Shown here piece after piece: positions 25,101-35,744 of a DNA stretch of 64,000 nucleotides. Positions within the stretch are counted from its first letter, which is position 1. Every line of letters begins with the position of its first letter. The stretch lies in contig CM064655.1 of assembly GCA_032717465.1 (NCBI GenBank), positions 22,655,422-22,719,421 on the forward strand, read 5' to 3'. The notes under the pieces are model-generated. The model was not told where the DNA came from, did not search any database, and was given only the letters and a program-made list of their open reading frames with translations. Source of the stretch: Coenobita brevimanus. Taxonomy: Eukaryota > Arthropoda > Malacostraca > Decapoda > Coenobitidae. Both the position numbers and the translations under genes were made by a program.

Positions 25101-25974
25101 AGAGTTGAAAGAGACCTATGAAAAAAATATTGTGAGAAGGTGTAAGAGAGAGATGATGGGGTAGTGTGCGACAAAACTGGAGGATAACTACATGAAAAAG
25201 AGATGACTACGTAAGAAACAGTTATGAAAGAGAGAAAGCTGAAAAAAGTAAACTGGAACGAAGCTAGGTACACTCGTCATCATACTGTTCACCCATCCCT
25301 CAACTTTCACCCTCACTATATAAACAATTACTCAGTACCCGGATTCGCAAACACTCTAACAATTCCTGTCCTAAATATAATGCGTTTCTGTGAGGAGGAC
25401 AAGGAAGGTAGGCAAGTAGAATCTTCACATGTCTATTCCTCTTCCTGGTGAAACAAAATATTAGCTACGAGAGGGATAATATCGTAAGTCAGTTTGTGAA
25501 TCTGCTAGTATCGTCTGTCCAAGCAATCATTCCACCTTAGTCACACAATCTATAAACCAAAACCACAATATTCAGGACATATTATCAACCGGGCTCTTAA
25601 ATTCTTCTTTACGATATTCCATTTTATATTTGGGTTAGATGATTTTAGGTGGATTAAGAAAAATCTCCCGTAAGTAGGAAGCAAAACAATAAATCTCTCT
25701 GTTAATCCCCTTACTGTCTCGAGGATACAAGAATATGCACTTAGAAAAAAAAATATATATGCATCTTGCTCAAGGATCTCTCTTGAGGGAAAGGAAATTG
25801 TCTGTCGCATGCAAAAAATACATTATAAAAAACATCATCGTAAAACAGGCCTTAATGGAGGCGGTTTACAAATCTTTCACTACGACGGGTCTAACTGAGG
25901 TATTAAAAATTATCATCTAAGCCAGAAAACCGTCTAAATCCAGTCACTCCAAGAGGTCTCCCCTGAGCTAAACA
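25101..25974. other. Unassigned intergenic DNA
   Basis: No gene was recognised. A weak MITE-like block (ttaatccccttactgtctcg) lies at 25702-25721. Confidence 0.45.
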
Positions 25975-26122
25975 AAATCATCTCGCGGTACCGTGAACAA
26001 AATCGTCTGTAGAGTACCGCAGCAAAAATAAAATTGCCTGGCCGTACCGTAGCAAAAATAGAACCGTCTGGCAGGACAAGAATAAAATCGTCCGTATGTA
26101 TCATAGCAAAAATAAAAACGTC
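25975..26122. repeat. Tandem array of the CGTCTGG repeat core
   Basis: Five degenerate units of about 30 bp, each an (a/g)cAAAAATAAAATCGTCTGG-like core separated by gtaccgtag-type linkers. The core is the same as in the dispersed MITE-like family, here amplified head to tail. Confidence 0.75.
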
Positions 26123-26399
26123 TGGCACCTCCTGGACATCAACCGCAGCGCGTTAAAGATGATCTTCTAAGATTCCAAATTTCTAACACAGCAACACCGA
26201 GGCAAAATACGAAAACATAAAGGAAAAATAAGGACAAAATACTCGCTCCCCACCAGTGTCAAAGGAAGGTTGCAGAAAATAGGAAGCCAATTTTGACAGG
26301 TTATGAAATAGGACCCGGACTAGACCCTGTCCCTACCTGGCGCTAATTAGTAACTACAGGTGGGTGGCCGGGGTGTCAGGGACTTGGACTGATGCCATA

Positions 26400-27332
26400 G
26401 TTCAGGCCAGGGAGAGAGGGGAGAGTGGGAGAGAGGGGAAGGTGGGAAAAAGGGCAGGGTGAGTGAGAGGGAGAGGATGGCAGAGGGAAGGGGGCGAGAG
26501 AGAGGATGAGAGCAGAGAGAGGAGTGGAAGGGGAGAGGTAATGGACAGGGAGAAGGAAGGGACAGGAGTAGAAGGGGATGGGAGAGTGAAGGGAGAGGAG
26601 TGGAAAGAGATGGAAGAGGCAATGGAGAAATAGAAGAGGCGGAAAGATAGGGGAGGAGAGGGAGGGAGAAGGAGACATAGAGGAGGAGGAAAGGTAAAGA
26701 TAAGGAAGAGGAAGAGGGGAAGATAATGGAGGAGGGAGAGAGGGAGCGGCAAGGAAGGGAAACGAAGAGGAAGAGGCCGTGGATGGAAATAAGAGAGTGG
26801 AGAGGTGGGATGAAAAAGATGGACAGAAGAAAGTAAAGAGAAAGTATAGTTCGGATAAAAAGATTGAAAGAGGTATTGGAAACGTAGTGTAAGAGGAGAG
26901 AGGAAGAAGAAACAGGGAGAGGAAGAGAAGAGAACGGCTAAGAAAATTGGTGGGACGAGTATGATACAAGAGGAGAAAAAAAATGAAAAGACACAGTAGC
27001 CTGGCCACTGGGGAAAAATGAGAGTTGGGGAAGGGAAGCCGGTGAGATGGAAGGGAAGAGGGAAGAGGGGAGGGGGGAGAGGAAAATGGAGAGAAGCAAA
27101 GTAAAGGAAAAGAATGGGGCGTAGAGAGGAGAGGCGGGGTGAATGAGAGGAGGAAAGACTGGAGAAGGTAGAGATTAAGGAGAAAGGAGAATCAGGATGG
27201 TGGACAAGGAGAAAGGAGGTAGAGAAGAGGAGAGGAAAAAAAGGGAGATAAATCTTGGCGAGGAAATGGAGAAGGAAGAGACAGGAAACAGGAGTGGGGG
27301 TGAGGGAGTGTAGAGATATATTCTAGAAAAAA
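26400..27332. repeat. Purine-rich (G/A) tract, ~0.9 kb
   Basis: G/A-rich plus strand with irregular GGAGAGG and GAAGAGG units. The minus-strand 210-codon Ser/Leu/Pro frame is compositional. Confidence 0.85.
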
Positions 27333-27333
27333 T

Positions 27334-27614
27334 TGTGTGTGTGTGTGTGTGTGTGCGTGTGTGTGTGTGCCAAGGTGATATACCAGTAAGATATGTGTGT
27401 GTTTTGTTCATTTATCTGTACGTGTCATGCATCCAAGTGTTTATGTATCGGTGTGTGTGTATGTGATGGTGGTATACATGTGTGCATATACTGCCGACAT
27501 GACTGGTGGTGCATTTACATCCCGTTGAGGTTAATGACGCTTATGTTTATTACGACAGATAAATTGCCACTGAGTCAGTGCGAGTACTGTAATGGGTCGG
27601 ATGGTCATTTATAG

Positions 27615-27678
<64 letters not shown>

Positions 27679-27791
27679 CTTGACATGACTGGTGTTGCAT
27701 TTACGTTCCCCTAAGGTCAATAAACCAAAATTTTTATTACGACAGATATACTGCTACTCGCATCAGATATTGGGGTGGTAACTGCTGGGAT

Positions 27792-27879
<88 letters not shown>
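27334..27879. repeat. (GT)n and (TA)n microsatellites with a diverged 185-bp duplication
   Basis: (GT)n at about 27334-27369 and 27616-27676; (TA)n at about 27795-27879. The unit gacatgactggtggtgcatt (27497) recurs in diverged form at 27682. Both are followed by 'ttattacgacagata', giving a period of about 185 bp that includes the (GT)n. Confidence 0.85.
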
Positions 27880-27883
<4 letters not shown>

Positions 27884-28364
27884 GACCTACAGATAATCAT
27901 AGAGAATACACCAATTAACATATAAGACAAATATCAGTGAAAGACACGGATATCCTTATATAAGGTGAAATATACCCTAGAAAGACAGGCACTGAAAGAC
28001 AATGTGGATAAGAAAAATTCTTCAGAATAATGCCAATGAACAGACAAACAATTGAACCGACAGAGCAAAGGCTGATAAATAAATAGGTTTGTAAGCAGAC
28101 AGATATAAAACGGAAACACAGGACTAATTACAAGGATACAGATAAACAGACACGAAAAGTGAGACATCTGAAAACAGGAAGAAAAAAAAAATTAGACAGA
28201 CAGAGAAAGGAAAAGTAGTGACACATAAATTACCAAGATTTAACTCCTGGTGTGAAAGTCGGAAGAATACGACGAAAAATAGCAAAATTAAGCATAAGAA
28301 AAATGGCGTCTCTAATTTGTCTGGAAATTTCCTCCTAACAGACAGGCACGTGAGAGAGAGAGAG

Positions 28365-28404
<40 letters not shown>

Positions 28405-28565
28405 GAAAACGAAACAAGTTAACCACAATATAATAAGCAAATAAAGGTGATTATCAAGCATCCAACCCTTTAAGGTTTTACTCTGTTAAATAAATTACTC
28501 TGAGGTTAACGAAAATAAAACAACCTAAGCTCCATCAAAACAGGCAGAAAAATATATAGAATTCG
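27880..28565. other. Unassigned DNA with (GA)n
   Basis: (GA)n with gata interruptions at about 28351-28400. No gene was recognised. Confidence 0.55.
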
Positions 28566-28630
28566 TTTACCCTCTTCGCTGAATAAAATTGTCTGGCGTC
28601 AGTGAGAATAAGATATGGCAGTGAAAAGAG
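28566..28630. mobile_element. MITE-like repeat, CGTCTGG family copy
   Basis: Reads accctcttcgctgaataaaa then ttgtctggcgtcagtgagaa, then 'gtgaaaagaggtgaata'. Order and spacing match the copies at 12.7, 53.0 and 59.6 kb. Confidence 0.55.
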
Positions 28631-28947
28631 GTGAATACAGCGAGCGATATTTCTTGTGTCTGGCTGCTTGGAATTCACAGCATTTTGCATATTTCGTTCC
28701 CCTTCGTTGCTTCCTTCTTGTCTTCAGTCTTTCTCTTTTGTCTTCATTTTTTGGTCTTTATTCTCTCATTTTTCGTGTTTTAATTTTCTTATGTTAAGTC
28801 TTGTTTTCCTTCGCATTGTTGTTATATTATCTTTTAATTTGTTTTTTTTTTCTTTTTGACTATGAGAGTTGGGAGTTCTATCTTGCTCTCATCGACCATA
28901 CGGTTAACTTCAGGTGACTCTACACTGAATGACAACCCAAGGCCAGT

Positions 28948-29150
28948 ATTCTTGTCGGTTAAGGAAGCTCCCTAACACCTTTTCCCAAGCGACCTATTTT
29001 GCTTATTATACATTCATGTCCTCCGTGTTACACAAATCATTCTAATATCGCCATGTTCTGCATATATAACTTTAAACAGATGAACCAGGCCATACTCAAA
29101 ATAAACCGCTAAGGACGAGGTGCTAGGGAGCCTCCTCAACCTACGAGAAT
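28948..29150. mobile_element. MITE with ~50-bp terminal inverted repeats, copy B
   Basis: The 203-bp unit begins attcttgtcggttaaggaag and ends ctcctcaacctacgagaat. The right end read in reverse matches the left end of copy A (17461) almost base for base. The interior aligns with copy A at moderate identity by eye. TA lies on both sides of the ttct...agaa core. Confidence 0.85.
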
Positions 29151-29538
29151 AGGTGTCCAAAAGATGCCTTGTACCTCAAGAAAACACTCTCTTAAGTGGT
29201 AACCATTTAAGGGCGCCTTGGTATCTAATGGGCTAAGGAGCTATAACCTGGTGTGGCCTATTAGGGGTCAAGTGCAGGTAGGGTTAATGGAAGGGGTTTA
29301 TCGCCGACATAATGCCTTCTCCAAATTACCTACTCAAAAGCTCCTTCGCTCCTAATGAGGCGACTTTCTTTAATAATCTTTTGTTGCTCCTTTTTTTCAT
29401 CAGTTTTGGGTTTTATATTTTTCCCCATCTTAATATGATCGCTTTCTGGTTACGTCATTTTTTCTTTCTTTTTTTTATGCTGGTTCTCTGGCCTTCCTTC
29501 TCCAGCATCCCATTTCAACTCTTCCTTGTTCCCTCCTG
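29151..29538. other. Unassigned intergenic DNA
   Basis: No gene or repeat was recognised. Confidence 0.45.
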
Positions 29539-29930
29539 TCGCTCCCTTTCTTCATCTTCTTCATCTTCTTCTTCTTCTTCTTCTTCTCTCTCTCTCTCAG
29601 TCTCTCTCTCTCTCTCCTCTCACCGTCCCCACTTCGATGTAGAAGCATATTCACTTGAGAAAAATATTATCATCATGGGCCCGTAGCTCACTGTCTCCTC
29701 ACTCTCCCTTTTTTCTTCTCCTTCTTTTCCCCTTCCCTCTCCCTCCTTTCTACCTCTCCTCCCCCCTTTTCTCTCCCTCTTCCCCTTGCTCTCTGTCCCC
29801 TCGTCACCAATCTGGAAGCACATCCATTCGAGTAAATGAGAAATACTGTCTATCTTCCTTCTCTCCTTCTATCCTCACCCTCTAGCTCTTGTTCTTCATT
29901 TCCTCTCTTTCTCCTCCAACTGCTCTCTCT

Positions 29931-29972
<42 letters not shown>

Positions 29973-30000
29973 GTCACCAATCCAGAAGCACACTCAGCTC

Positions 30001-30048
<48 letters not shown>
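29539..30048. repeat. Pyrimidine-rich tract with (TCT)n, (CT)n and (CA)n
   Basis: (TCT)n/(CT)n at about 29539-29620, C/T-rich DNA to 29935, (CT)n at 29935-29969 and (CA)n at 30003-30048. Confidence 0.9.
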
Positions 30049-30052
<4 letters not shown>

Positions 30053-30139
30053 CAAGGTGCCATAACTCACTGAGAGGTGTTGTGGTGCGGTTTTACACGA
30101 CGCGGCTAACTACCTTCCTCATCAGTGGCTCTTGTCATC

Positions 30140-31470
30140 TAGGCGGCTGGCTTCTGAAAGTGGGGTGGGTGGGGGTGGATGGGGGAATGAGGTGAGGAAG
30201 AAAGAATGGGGTGGGGAGGAACGAAGGGGACGGGGAAGGGGGTGAGGGGATAAGACTGGAGTGGTAAACTAAATGATTACATGAGTGGTGGGGATGGGAT
30301 GAGAGGGTATGAGTTGAGGTTGGGGGTGTTAGATGGATGAGGTAGGTCGGGGGAGGTGATGGACAGGCAGGGAGAGGGAAGATTATGGGGAAGACTGGAG
30401 TACAGCCAGCTACAGGGTGACTAGAAGTGATGCTATTGGTGTGGGTGAACGTTGGTGCTAGGGGATATGAGTGTACTCGTAGGAAGAGAAGTATTGGACC
30501 TGAGAACGGAAGTGTTGGAGAGGTGAGGAGAGGGAACAATATGAAGATGAGTTGGGCTTGTTGGGGACATGGGCTGGGGAGGAATTATTGGACATAAAGC
30601 AAGAGAAGGTAGTTGAGCGGGATCAGGGAATTAGGCAAGGTAATGGAGTGATGGTAAATGAAGACTGATGTGAATAGAGGGGAGAGGCAGGAAGGGGAGG
30701 GGAGAGACTGGGATGGAAGGGATGGGGAACATGGGTAAGTGTGAGACAAGGGAAGAGGAAGAGCATGGCTAGTGTGGGAGCGAGAGAGGGAGGGAGATCT
30801 GATCTAGGGTGAGGGAGGAAGGCTGGAAGAAGGAGATGAGTCTGAAAGAGACATATAATGAAATGATCTGGAGCATAGAGAAAGGTGGATGCGAGAGGAT
30901 AAAGGAAGGTGAAAAGTGTGGAAGAGAAGGATGAGGGTGTGGGAGGTAGGGTGAGAGGAAGAGACTGAAATGGAGTGGAGATGAACAGGTGTGGTTAGGA
31001 AAGATAATAGAATGAAATATGGTATGGAGTGAGGTGGGTGAGTTTAGAGGGAGGGGGAAGGTGGAGGGGAGGGGGATAAATGAATGGGGAAGGAGAGAAG
31101 GGGGAATATTTGGAGACGAGGGGATGTTGCTTTGATTTAAAAAAGAAAAAAAGGATGAGGATGAGGAACATGGGTTAGGGAGAGTGGGGGAAAGTCTGGA
31201 GGGATATCTGAGGTGAAGGGGGGGAAAGACAAGGGAAGAGTGGAGATGAAAAGAGATGACTCTGGAAGGGCAGCGTAGCTGAATGAGAGAACTCGGGAAA
31301 GAAAACCAATAGCTAAATTTCGAGGATGGAAGGTGAGATGGGGGTGAGAAGTATACAAGTCGATGAAGGTGGCGAGGACAGGAACATGAAAGGGTGAGTT
31401 GGAGTAAGAACATAGGTGAGTGAGGTGAGACGATTAGGGAATGGGAGGGGGGAAAGAAATGTGATACTAA
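30140..31470. repeat. Purine-rich (G/A) tract, ~1.3 kb
   Basis: The plus strand is strongly G-rich (ggtgggg, gaggtgagg), without a clean unit. The minus-strand 214- and 134-codon frames are compositional. From 31471 to 31798 the DNA is A-rich, with poly(A) at about 31622-31644. Confidence 0.85.
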
Positions 31471-31790
31471 GAAAGGTCGTGTGGAAGGGAGGGAACCACT
31501 AATTCACTAATTAAAAATGAAAAAAAGAGCAAAATGAAATAGAAATTAAGCCAATAAAAGAAATTAAAAGTAAACGGAAAGAAGTGAAGTTAAAACCAAA
31601 ACTAAAATCACCTGCATCCTATGAAAAAAAAAAAAAAAAAAAAAGATAAAGGGTTGCCGTCTCGTGAACTTATAAGGCTCTCTGATGCCTGTTCCGAAAT
31701 TATCTGCATATTACACCCAACTTTTCCTGCAATAAGTTATCTACTAAGCTTTAATAGCGACGCTCTTTGCTCAGAAAAAAAAAAACAACA

Positions 31791-31798
<8 letters not shown>

Positions 31799-31855
<57 letters not shown>

Positions 31856-31862
31856 TATATAT
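31799..31862. repeat. (TA)n microsatellite, left half of the LTR-element target
   Basis: (TA)n runs directly into the LTR (TGTTAC at 31863) and resumes directly after the other LTR at 46014. The retroelement therefore inserted inside one (TA)n tract. Confidence 0.9.
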
Positions 31863-32685
31863 TGTTACATAGCCTATGATTTCATCATCCTTTGTATAAT
31901 TCTAACGTACAGTATGCTGCATGTTTGATTACGATTCGCCTCGTGGCTTCCATAGTGACCAAGCTTCCGTGTTCTACCTCACTCCCCCCTTCTCCTCCCT
32001 TATAATAAAGTCGTTCTTTCTGTTGTTCAGAGCAGGAGTATCAACTTTTTGTCCCCTATGGCTTCATTTGCGTGTCCTTCTTACAAGTTGTATCAAGCTC
32101 TGCCGGCCCCTATATAATGAGCTCAGTCTCTACCTTAATTGCCGCTTAGATCTACTCCTCATTTTGTTCACATCTCTGTCCTCCCCTGTACAGTTGTTAT
32201 CATTTTTGTGAGTGCTCAGGAAGTCTCCAACCATCTGGCTGCTGTGTAATTTGAGTATAAGTGTTGTTGCATTTTTTCTTGTGCTGTATGGCATAAGGTG
32301 TTAGTTCGTGGGCCTGGTGAGGTTTTTGTGGTTCATGTGGAGTTTTTGATGTCAGCCATTATTGATAATATTTTGTATCTGTAATAATATATCTTGCATT
32401 AACTGAGCATTATCCGGTTTTCTCATTTTATCAGGGCTGACTTAGGTAAATTTACTCTTGCTAATTTCGTGTTAATAGAGGCTATTGCAGTTAACCATAT
32501 ATTTAACCTGTTTTTTTGCCATTACATTATCCTTATGAGTCCTGAATGTTTAGTTGTTAGTTTGAGCATTAAACTTTAACTTGTAATTTTACCTAACTCT
32601 TTTGTTTTGAACCTGGAACTTTGCGGGACAGTAGTGATTTTAGTATTCTCACTTGAAGTGTTCATTATCTCTCTGTTTCGTAACA
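31863..32685 (+). repeat. 5' LTR of the Ty3-like element
   Basis: 823 bp, from tgttacatagcctatg to gtttcgtaaca. The 3' LTR (827 bp) differs by roughly 15-20 scattered changes by eye, so insertion is fairly recent but not new. Open frames inside are not genes. Confidence 0.92.
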
Positions 32686-32691
32686 TAAATT

Positions 32692-32709
32692 TGGCGACCT
32701 CTTATCAGG
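32692..32709 (+). promoter_or_regulatory. Primer-binding site of the Ty3-like element
   Basis: TGGCGACCTCTTATCAGG starts six bases after the LTR. TGGCGACC is the complement of a tRNA 3' end (…GGTCGCCA) and resembles the tRNA-Arg-type sites of some insect Ty3-like elements. The tRNA assignment is tentative. Confidence 0.6.
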
Positions 32710-32766
32710 ATATTCAGGATATTATCATAAGGATATTGCTTGATATTTTGTGACTGTGATTTATTC

Positions 32767-34196
32767 ATGATGTCTACTATTACTACACTTGATGAAGCCA
32801 AAGATTTTTTGTCAAATGTGCAAACAGTGTGTGATGTAGAAAACAGAACAAAGAATGAACTTAAGCTTGTTGCTCAACAAGTGGGAATTGCTGTTCGCTC
32901 TCATCATTCTAAAGATCAAATTGTTGACATGATTAATAAAAGCTTGTTTAATGTAACGCCTCCAGATGAGCAAACGCACATTGAAATAGCTAAGTTACGG
33001 CTAGCCCTGCAGGAGGCTCGTGCTAAGGAGGCTGAGTTTCAGGCTCTTGCTAAGGAGGCTGAGTTTCAGACTCGTGCTAAGGAGGCTGAGTTTCAGGCAA
33101 ATGCTAAGGAAGCTGAGTCTCGGGCTCGTATTCAGGAGGCACAGGCACAGGCTCAGGCACAAATTGAATTAGCTAGGATTCAGGCAGACCATGAGTATCG
33201 CATGAAACAAGGTGGAACTGGATCATCTAGCTCTGATGATTTTGATGTGGCTAAAAATGTTAAACTTGTCCCTCCATTTAATGAATCTGATTTAACAAAG
33301 TATTTTCAGTTGTTTGAGAGGGTAGCTACAGGTTTTAATTGGCCCAAAAAGTATTGGCCAGTACTCCTTCAAACTGTTCTCACCGGTAAAGCTCAAGTAA
33401 CTTATGCATCTTTGCCTCAGGATCAATCTGATAATTATGATGTAGTTAAGAGCTTGATTCTTAAGGCCTATGAGCTTGTTCCTGAAGCCTATAGAGTAAA
33501 ATTTAGGACAAATTATAAGCAAGATAAGCAATCCCATGTTGAGTATGCAAAAATCAAAGAAGATCTGTTAGAGCAGTGGTTAAATTCTAAGAATGTAAAT
33601 TCTGATTTTGATAAATTTAAGCAGATGATTTTGCTGGAGGACTTCAAAAGGTGTATTAATAAAAATGTAAGCCTATATCTTGATGAGAGAAGAATAGATA
33701 ATTTGTCTGATGCTGCAGTTTTAGCTGATGAATATGTTCTCACTCACAAGAGATATTCTAAAGAAAAAGGAAAGCTGAGAGTAAGTACGTTGCCTCTACT
33801 CAGAGTACAGGTAACAGGAAAGAGAATAAAGATGATGTTTCTCAGGAAGTAAATACCAGCTCCACCTCTAGATTTCAGAAAAGTAAATGTACTTATTGTA
33901 GTAAGCTTGGTCATACTACGGAGAAATGTTTCAGGAGACAGCGTGATGTGAACAAAAAGGAGTCTTTAAATATTCAGTCAATTGGTCTAGTGTCCACCCT
34001 TGAGAGTTCCCAGAATTCTTTAACCGAGTTAACTGAACCTGCTTTGAGGGGTAAATTAAATTCTCATGATGAAGCTCCTCTTTTGAGCAGTAACGTGGGT
34101 GACACTCTCAAGAGTTCATGTGCTAATTTCCTGTCTGATGGTTTTGTCAGTCCTCTGGACAGTAATGACAGGAAATCAGTTAAAATATATCGTTAG
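32767..34196 (+). pseudogene. Gag of the Ty3-like element: coiled-coil repeats, SCAN-like capsid domain, zinc knuckle; frameshifted
   Basis: The first ATGs are at 32767 and 32770. After an N-terminal domain, a 9-residue repeat (RAKEAEFQA type, four to five units, DNA 33019-33154) forms a charged, probably helical segment. The capsid-like part at about 33250-33765 contains PEAYRVKFR, HVEYAKIKEDLL and a DEYV end, the pattern shared by Gmr1-type Gag and vertebrate SCAN domains. The frame shifts near 33783, and the continuing phase carries a CX2CX4HX4C knuckle (CTYCSKLGHTTEKC, about 33892-33933) for RNA binding. It ends at 34196, around where a protease DTGA motif would be expected. That motif is not seen, so a deletion here is likely. 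Role: particle assembly and RNA packaging. Confidence 0.8.
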
Positions 34197-34246
34197 AGGA
34201 TAATGATGATGATGATGGTATCCTAGCTGACACTTTTCTTGCTAAT

Positions 34247-34806
34247 TTGGACCACTCACCAGATGAGGCAATACCCCGTAGTGTTAATAATTTGTCTCGT
34301 CAAGAGTTGGTTCAGTTGCAGGTTGCTGACCCTGAGTTGAAAGGTCTAGCTAACTCTGCTTGCAGTGAGGAAGAGTCAGCTGGTGCTTCTACTTGTTATT
34401 ATATTAAGTCAGGAGTACTTATGAGGAAGTGGAGACCCCAAAAGCATCAGCCGACTGTGAATGGGAGGTTGTACATCAAGTTGTCATCCCTCGTGTTTGT
34501 AGGCAGGATATCATTAGAGTGGTTCATGATTCCAGTTTGGCAGGACACCTTGGAGTGAGGAAGACTGTGGCACGCATTTTGAAACACTTCTACTGGCCAG
34601 GTATCTTCAGAGATGTTTCCTGGTATTGTAAGTCTTGTCTCACCTGTCAAGTTGTGGGGAAGTGTAATCAGACCGAAAAGGTTGCACCTCTAGTTCCCAT
34701 TCCTCCTTTTGAGGCGCCATTCACCCGTGTGTTGGTGGATATTGTAGGCCCTCTTCCTAAGACTTCTTCAGGATTTTCTTATGTGTTGACCCTGATTGAT
34801 ATGGCT
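34247..34806 (+). pseudogene. Pol part 1 of the Ty3-like element: integrase zinc finger and start of core
   Basis: The first phase (from 34247) carries an acidic linker; a shift near 34430-34500 moves to the phase of the integrase H2C2 zinc finger. That finger reads VVHDSSLAGHLG ... YCKSCLTCQ (about 34520-34655). The catalytic core begins with VLVDIVGPLP (first Asp of DDE, near 34735). Coding is cut after codons for LIDMA at 34806 by the nested BEL/Pao element. It resumes in the same frame at 42858. Confidence 0.85.
34802..34806. repeat. Target-site duplication of the nested BEL/Pao element, left copy
   Basis: TGGCT here matches 42853-42857. A 5-bp duplication is normal for BEL/Pao integrases. 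Confidence 0.85.
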
Positions 34807-35712
34807 TGTGAAAAATGTTGAATAGTTCTGGTAAATAAATCGGGGCCCTCTTTCTGGGCACCAAAATGTGAGAAATGTTTAATGTATCCAAGTCGGTATC
34901 CCTGCCGGGACACAGCTATGCAAGAATTTTCTCGGTACACAACTCGTAGGTCATTACTCTTCCCTAAAGTTGTCTAAATCAAACAAGTCTCATAGAGTTA
35001 GGTGAAACGTAAATTAAATTTAACTCACCTACAATACTATCTTCTATCCTATAGCTAATCCCCCCTTGAATTGGCCAATTCGTAAAGGTTACTTAGCTAT
35101 ATGAAGAGGGAGTGATCGTTAACCGATGACGATGAGGCTGCCTGGTGTAGTTGCTTGGGCAAGCAAGCGTCCTTATGGTGTATATACAATCGTGCTAACT
35201 CCACGAGAGCTAGGAGCAGAGTGAGTGAATGTGGCAAGCCCCAACTCTTCATCGAATTGTGGGTTGCCAACTCTTATTTAATTACAGTACTAAATACAGT
35301 TATATTACATCATGATATGTACAGGGCAAATCTAACAAATTAATCTTAGTTCCACTTAAACTAAAGTTAGACCAAATATTCCCTTTAACTATGTAAATAT
35401 CCTAATTCCACATCTGCCTTAACAGGGGAATCTTTCCCTGCTTCCCACGTCACCTATCGCGCAGACGCAGTTTAGGTCAGTGGAAAATACCACATAATTA
35501 CATGTATTTACAATGAATAGTTGTCCACGGGGGTTAAATGCAGTAGCATTTAATTTATCAATAACAAGAATTATTAAAGAGAACGTCATTTCTGGGTTAT
35601 TAAAACCGCTTGAACAATTAACAACAGTCTCTATATTTCCTCTGCCTTTAACCAGGGATAACTATGATAAATTTAGAGAGTGCAACTGCTCTGGGGGAAA
35701 ATATTTTGCACA
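34807..35712 (-). repeat. 3' LTR of the BEL/Pao element
   Basis: 906 bp; on the plus strand it runs from tgtgaaaaatg to ttttgcaca. It matches 41943-42852 apart from a 4-bp gap and scattered substitutions. No obvious purine tract lies just before it on the minus strand (35713-35744), which is odd for a PPT. Confidence 0.92.
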
Positions 35713-35744
35713 GTTTTGGGGCCGGCGGAAAATGATACGTTGTA

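Noticed and set aside
26376..27008. 210-codon minus-strand frame
   Set aside because: Same compositional artefact in a G/A-rich tract.
30769..31413. 214-codon minus-strand frame
   Set aside because: Reverse strand of a purine-rich tract; Ser/Pro/Leu/Phe-rich with no domain.
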